This document shows, piece by piece, positions 60,482 to 64,000 of a stretch of 64,000 nucleotides of DNA (within the stretch, counting starts at the first letter, position 1; every line of letters begins with the position of its first letter). A program made the position numbers and the translations under genes. This DNA comes from UBA5072 sp963822145 (GTDB taxonomy: Bacteria > Bacteroidota > Bacteroidia > Bacteroidales > UBA10428). The notes beneath the pieces were generated by a model. That model saw only the letters and a program-made list of their open reading frames with translations, had not been told where the DNA came from and searched no databases. Location of the stretch: NCBI GenBank assembly GCA_963822145.1, contig CAWGGG010000001.1, forward strand, positions 372,001 through 436,000, written 5' to 3'.

Positions 60482-61630
60482 TTATTCCCGTCTGCTGTGA
60501 TTTCCGTTTAATAATCTGATTCTCACAATCTCCGATTGCGTTCCCAGTCGTATGGGTGCACCCCAGAGTCCCAGTCCTGATGAAACATACAGGTGGGTAT
60601 TTCCGGTTTTCCGGTAACCGTATCCCAGGGCGTAGATGCGGCTTACGATTTTATTAAAAGGGAAAATCTGACCGTTATGGGTATGGCCCGATATATGGAG
60701 GTCAACGTCCTGCTGTGCGGATTCATCAATACTGCCGGGCTGGTGGTCCAGAACAATAGCCGGTAATCCTTCGGGCACCTTATCCATAATGGCTTTCAGC
60801 GATTTCCGCTTGGGGTTCGTCATGTCATCCCTGCCGATGAGGTTCACCCGGTTGCCAATAGTCACCACCGAATCGCGCAATACCTGTATGTTTGCTTTTT
60901 TAAGGAAATCCAATACCCGGTCAATCCCGGCATAGTAATCGTGGTTCCCGGGTATGGCATATACCCCATAAGTGGCTTCCAGCTTCAGCAATTCCTCATC
61001 CATTTGTTGTGCAAGCACAGCGCGGTAACTGTGATCGAATATATCCCCGGCGAGCAGGATCAGATCTGGCTTCTGATTGTTTATCAGGTCCACCCACGCT
61101 GCCAGCCTTCCTTTTCTGATCACGTTCCCCAGGTGGATGTCACTGGCAGCCACAATGGTCATGTTGCCGGAATCCCCTGCAGTATCATTGGTAACAATTT
61201 CCATTTCAACCAGTTGAGTGCGGGTAAACCGGTTGAATCCAACAATCGAAATGACTACCAGTGCCAGCAGCACACTAAGAAAATAACCCAGTCTGGCCTG
61301 GGGATAATGGGTAGTGATCCATTCCGGGAAGAAATGAAAGTAATGGTTGGTGATGCGCAGCAAATCACCCAGCAAGGCTCCGGCCAGCATGAAAACAAAC
61401 AATATCATGTAATAGCCGCCTGCCTGTTCAAAAACAAGAGCAAGCCACACCGGCAGTCGGTTCCCCAAAAATATAGCCAGGAAAATTGAAAGTGAGGCCA
61501 CCAGAAAAACCAGGGAATACATGAAATGTGGCAAGGGTCTGTCGGGAAGCGCCTGCCAGCCCCGAATGAACAGGTACCCGTTCAGGCCGATGAAGACGAG
61601 CAGGATGATGAGAAACCGGAAAAGATTCAT
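60482..61630 (-). CDS. Membrane-bound calcineurin-like metallophosphoesterase
   Basis: Inner-membrane protein of 382 residues. Four to five N-terminal helices (about 3-20, 33-53, 60-90, 110-130) anchor a phosphoesterase domain (from about residue 150). The metal site is complete: AASDIHLG, LLAGDIFDH, IPGNHDYY, VLDHQPGS and HISGHTHNGQ. The family (YaeI-like) hydrolyses phosphoesters such as UDP-linked or lipid substrates, but the target here is unknown. Ten bases separate it from the following SDR gene's stop, so the two are likely one operon, with the SDR gene first. Confidence 0.9.
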   Translation of the reverse strand: MNLFRFLIILLVFIGLNGYLFIRGWQALPDRPLPHFMYSLVFLVASLSIFLAIFLGNRLPVWLALVFEQAGGYYMILFVFMLAGALLGDLLRITNHYFHFFPEWITTHYPQARLGYFLSVLLALVVISIVGFNRFTRTQLVEMEIVTNDTAGDSGNMTIVAASDIHLGNVIRKGRLAAWVDLINNQKPDLILLAGDIFDHSYRAVLAQQMDEELLKLEATYGVYAIPGNHDYYAGIDRVLDFLKKANIQVLRDSVVTIGNRVNLIGRDDMTNPKRKSLKAIMDKVPEGLPAIVLDHQPGSIDESAQQDVDLHISGHTHNGQIFPFNKIVSRIYALGYGYRKTGNTHLYVSSGLGLWGAPIRLGTQSEIVRIRLLNGNHSRRE

Positions 61631-61641
61631 GCTGGGGGAAC

Positions 61642-62298
61642 CTATTTTCTTTGGGAAATGATGGGGGCCTGTCCGATAAAATTGTTATCTTCCATGCAAT
61701 CCACTAAAAACTTCGCCACTGCTTTGCGGCTGATGAAGGCGGAATGCCTGTCGTCCTTGCCCACAGCCAAATCCCTGATTTCATCCTTATCCGTTAGCCC
61801 GACGGGCCGCACTATGGTCCAGTCGAGACCCGATTCCTTCAGCACCGCTTCCTGATTGTCGTGATCGGCATAAACATATTTCAAGCTTGTTAACTTAATG
61901 AATGCCTTCATGATCAGGGGCATGGTGGCATAGGAATCCCCTGCTCCCGCCCCGGTCATGAGAACAATACGACGGATGCCCGATTCTTTCATCGCAGTTA
62001 CGGCATTTCTCATGCACCCGGTCATCAGGTCCGGCGGATTAACAGGTTTTGCCCAGATACTTTCCGTTTTCCGGGGGTTGTTCAGTGTACTGATCACGGC
62101 ATCGCAGCCGGCTGCGGCTTTCCTGACATCATCAAGATCAACCGGTGTTCCGGTAATGAGTACCAGCCGGTCTGATTTGACCGTTATTTTTCCAGGATCA
62201 CGCACAAGAGCTTTAACATGATGGCCCTTTTCGAGTGCGTATGATAATACGTGCTGTCCGGTCCTTCCGGTGGCTCCCAACAATAAAACTGTTTTCAT
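61642..62298 (-). CDS. NAD(P)-binding atypical SDR protein
   Basis: Cytoplasmic protein of 218 residues of the atypical short-chain dehydrogenase (NmrA/HSCARG-like) group. The dinucleotide motif GATGRTGQHV lies near the N-terminus, followed by VKALVRDPGK, AVISTLNNPR and RRIVLMTGAGAGDS. The catalytic Tyr-Lys pair of classic SDRs is not evident, so it may be a redox sensor or an oxidoreductase. It is the first gene of a two-gene unit with the membrane phosphoesterase downstream. Its start is preceded by the 8-bp tandem repeat at 62351-62430. Confidence 0.9.
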   Translation of the reverse strand: MKTVLLLGATGRTGQHVLSYALEKGHHVKALVRDPGKITVKSDRLVLITGTPVDLDDVRKAAAGCDAVISTLNNPRKTESIWAKPVNPPDLMTGCMRNAVTAMKESGIRRIVLMTGAGAGDSYATMPLIMKAFIKLTSLKYVYADHDNQEAVLKESGLDWTIVRPVGLTDKDEIRDLAVGKDDRHSAFISRKAVAKFLVDCMEDNNFIGQAPIISQRK

Positions 62299-62350
62299 AT
62301 TTTCAATTATGCATCAATAACAATCAGAATCGGGAATAGTTTATAATAAG

Positions 62351-62430
62351 GTCGTGCAGTCGTGCACTCATGCAGTCGTGCAGTCGTGCGGTCATGCAGT
62401 CGTCCGGTCATGCAGTCGTGCGGTCGGGTG
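62351..62430. repeat. 8-bp tandem repeat, ten units
   Basis: Ten consecutive octamers of the type GTCGTGCA with point variants (GTCATGCA, GTCGTGCG, GTCGTCCG). It lies about 50 bases upstream of the SDR start and inside a gap of 226 bases between the SDR and LarA-like genes. The period is not a multiple of three and no gene covers it. Confidence 0.92.
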
Positions 62431-62524
62431 ATCTAGAATTGAATTCACTATTCCACCGTTCCACTATTTCACTTTTCCCTTCAATAACAGCCTGTTACCC
62501 CCGAATGCCAAACTGCAGGCTGTT

Positions 62525-63763
62525 CTAAGGTACATTTTGTTTTACTAAAATACTGGCATTCCGGATCACAGCAATTCTACCCTGTTCGGAATCGATGATC
62601 TGCTGGATTTCGGATTCATTAACCTTGGTCACACCCAGCGTGGCGCATGCGGCCTCATCCAGGGAGGTCAGCATGTGAATATGAATACGCTTGGTTTTCA
62701 GCATCATAGATAAAGCCGTACCGCCATTGCCTTCATAGTTTTTTTCGAGCAGGGCAAAGGCTGCTTCAAAACTTCCGGCCTCAAGGTATTTCATGAAATA
62801 ATCCGATCCGATTCTATCCATGCATTCTGACAATACCACCAGGGTGCCTCCGTCTTTAACAAAAGCCGCTGCGTGGTGAATCGACTTATGTCCCTGGATG
62901 AAATTGATATCCTTGGGATAGCCCCCGCCCGATGCAATCACAAGATCATACAATTCGCCTCCTGAGAACCGGTAATAGCTGTCATGGACCCTGCACGCCT
63001 CCAGGAAACCGTCGTAACTGTTCCCAACGAGCAACCTGCATACCCTTCCTTCAGCATTCATGATACCATGGATCGATATCTTCTCCGGCATATAGGTATC
63101 GATCTCCTCCAGGTCTTCGGCCAGCGGGTTGCCATTGAGATTACCGGGCTGACAGCCGGACGCAAGCGAACGCTTCTCCCTGTCGAGAAAAAGTCCGTGA
63201 TTTTGATAAATGGCCTTTCGGGAAGCCAGTCCGGGAAATAACAGCTTTCTCCCCCCTCCGTAGGCGGCAAAGTAATGATGGGAGATCGACCCAAAGGTGA
63301 TCAGCAGGGTGCTGCGGAGAATGTCCTGCCGCACGGTAACGGGCGTTCCTCGCCTGGTGGTGCCAACCCTGGTAAAAACGGAATCATTCTTGCAATCGTG
63401 GTGAACAAAACGATATTCCCTGTAAATCTCACCATAACTGCAGATGCTCTCATCTTCCGTCTGGCGGGGATGGGTGCCGTAAGCGATGTAAAAAGTGATG
63501 CCTTCTTTGCTGGCACCCTTTTGTAAAAGAATTTCAGTCAGCCAGGGGAGGTATTCCGGGTAACCGCATAAGCGGGTCTTATCGGAAACTACAATGGCCA
63601 CCCGGCTATATCGAGCTCCATCCGAGGGCAGATACTGCAGCAGCTGGTCATTAAAAGATCCCTGGGATATTTGGTATTCCGGCTCCTTGAATTCAGGCAA
63701 TACTGCTGTGGAGGGCAGGGAAAATGAGATCTGTCTTCTGCCGTACTTGAGCTGAATGATCAT
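62525..63763 (-). CDS. LarA-like nickel-pincer racemase family protein
   Basis: Cytoplasmic protein of 412 residues resembling lactate racemase LarA, which uses a nickel-pincer nucleotide covalently linked to a Lys. The start at 63763 (MIIQLKYGRR) is chosen; the frame is open to 63808. Visible: GTHPRQT, VSDKTRL, ISHHYFAAYGGGRKLLFPGL, where the Lys corresponds to the cofactor-linking residue, and IYQNHGLF with a His in the position of the nickel ligand. The C-terminal half has ASGGGYPKDIN and FIQGHKSIHHA. So the active-site set is present. No larB, larC or larE homologue is in view. The substrate may be lactate or another hydroxy acid. Confidence 0.88.
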   Translation of the reverse strand: MIIQLKYGRRQISFSLPSTAVLPEFKEPEYQISQGSFNDQLLQYLPSDGARYSRVAIVVSDKTRLCGYPEYLPWLTEILLQKGASKEGITFYIAYGTHPRQTEDESICSYGEIYREYRFVHHDCKNDSVFTRVGTTRRGTPVTVRQDILRSTLLITFGSISHHYFAAYGGGRKLLFPGLASRKAIYQNHGLFLDREKRSLASGCQPGNLNGNPLAEDLEEIDTYMPEKISIHGIMNAEGRVCRLLVGNSYDGFLEACRVHDSYYRFSGGELYDLVIASGGGYPKDINFIQGHKSIHHAAAFVKDGGTLVVLSECMDRIGSDYFMKYLEAGSFEAAFALLEKNYEGNGGTALSMMLKTKRIHIHMLTSLDEAACATLGVTKVNESEIQQIIDSEQGRIAVIRNASILVKQNVP

Positions 63764-63887
63764 AAGGTTGGTTTTGACAAAGATAATAAAAGTTATAGGT
63801 TGTGGCAATCAGCCATTTGACCCCTGCTTCCCATTTTACCATGGAATAATCCTGTGCCTGCAACGCACCCAAAATTGCCTTTAAAAG

Positions 63888-64000
63888 TTATAAATTATCT
63901 TTATAAATTTGATTGAGATATTGATAATATTTTTCCCTGTGAAGATCGAACCCAATATTAATCTTTTCGCCTTCCTGATATTTCTTGGAGTCATACAAGG
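63888..64000 (-). CDS. C-terminal end of a gene running off the window
   Basis: On the minus strand the frame is open from the window edge to a TAA at 63888-63890, giving about 37 codons. The peptide has a plausible charged and aromatic composition (KKYQEGEKINIGFDLHREKYY ... IYKDNL segments). Only the C-terminus is visible, so no family can be assigned. It is too short for a confident call, but the composition fits coding sequence and it is co-directional with the LarA-like gene. Confidence 0.55.
   Translation of the reverse strand, partial: LYDSKKYQEGEKINIGFDLHREKYYQYLNQIYKDNL

Overview
The window is chromosomal DNA from a member of the phylum Bacteroidota. The evidence is a type IX secretion (T9SS) C-terminal sorting domain and SprB repeats on a 3519-residue surface protein, several proteins of families concentrated in this phylum (head-GIN/DUF2807 lipoprotein, PCMD lipoprotein, OMP_b-brl-type barrels, GH97), weak Shine-Dalgarno signals, and promoters of the Bacteroidota type (TTG, about 19 nt, TAnnTTTG) upstream of several genes. 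I cannot place it below phylum. There is no sign of a prophage, plasmid or CRISPR locus.

Layout. 1-8.7 kb: housekeeping (end of a DMT permease, an S41 protease lipoprotein abutting ruvC, greA-HIT, a DEAD-box helicase with a long leader, a C-terminal processing protease, dCMP deaminase). 8.8-15.4 kb: GIN-domain lipoprotein, cupin, a divergent pair of a His-rich ferredoxin protein and a Crp/Fnr regulator with a palindromic operator between them, UPF0145 protein and 3-methyladenine glycosylase, a TPR protein coupled to lipA, and a nucleoside hydrolase. 15.5-22.3 kb: tRNA-Leu(CAA), then a five-gene minus-strand operon that looks like a complete electron conduit: membrane b-type cytochrome-like protein, membrane-anchored ferredoxin/FAD/NAD(P) oxidoreductase, a 20-heme and a 16-heme c-type cytochrome, and an outer-membrane barrel-like protein. 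22.8-33.3 kb: a giant T9SS-exported protein with three nearly identical 718-residue beta-helix modules, PKD domains and SprB repeats. A 53-bp direct repeat lies on both sides of it; one copy contains a promoter-like sequence upstream of the class II ribonucleotide reductase gene.

33.8-49.2 kb: B12-dependent ribonucleotide reductase, an EF-G paralog with altered GTPase motifs, a TonB-type outer membrane receptor, a helix-hairpin-helix protein, a frameshifted GH97 glycosidase, a membrane-anchored peroxiredoxin, a DUF1295 membrane protein and a one-chain DAK2-DegV protein resembling a fused fatty acid kinase. 49.4-64 kb: accessory metabolism and envelope genes (glycosidase-like lipoprotein, PhzF, GH5, sugar isomerase, MaoC, PCMD lipoprotein with an outer membrane barrel, membrane phosphoesterase, LarA-like protein), a three-gene overlapping cassette with an excisionase-like HTH protein, and a 52-bp alternating repeat array framed by duplicated hairpins.

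The strongest candidate for a little-described system is the 20-heme/16-heme operon at 15.6-22.3 kb: it has all the parts needed to move electrons from cytosolic NAD(P)H or ferredoxin through the inner membrane and periplasm to the outer membrane. Its ferredoxin domain lacks the second cysteine in both cluster motifs. The function is an inference from gene content and order; nothing in the sequence names the terminal acceptor.
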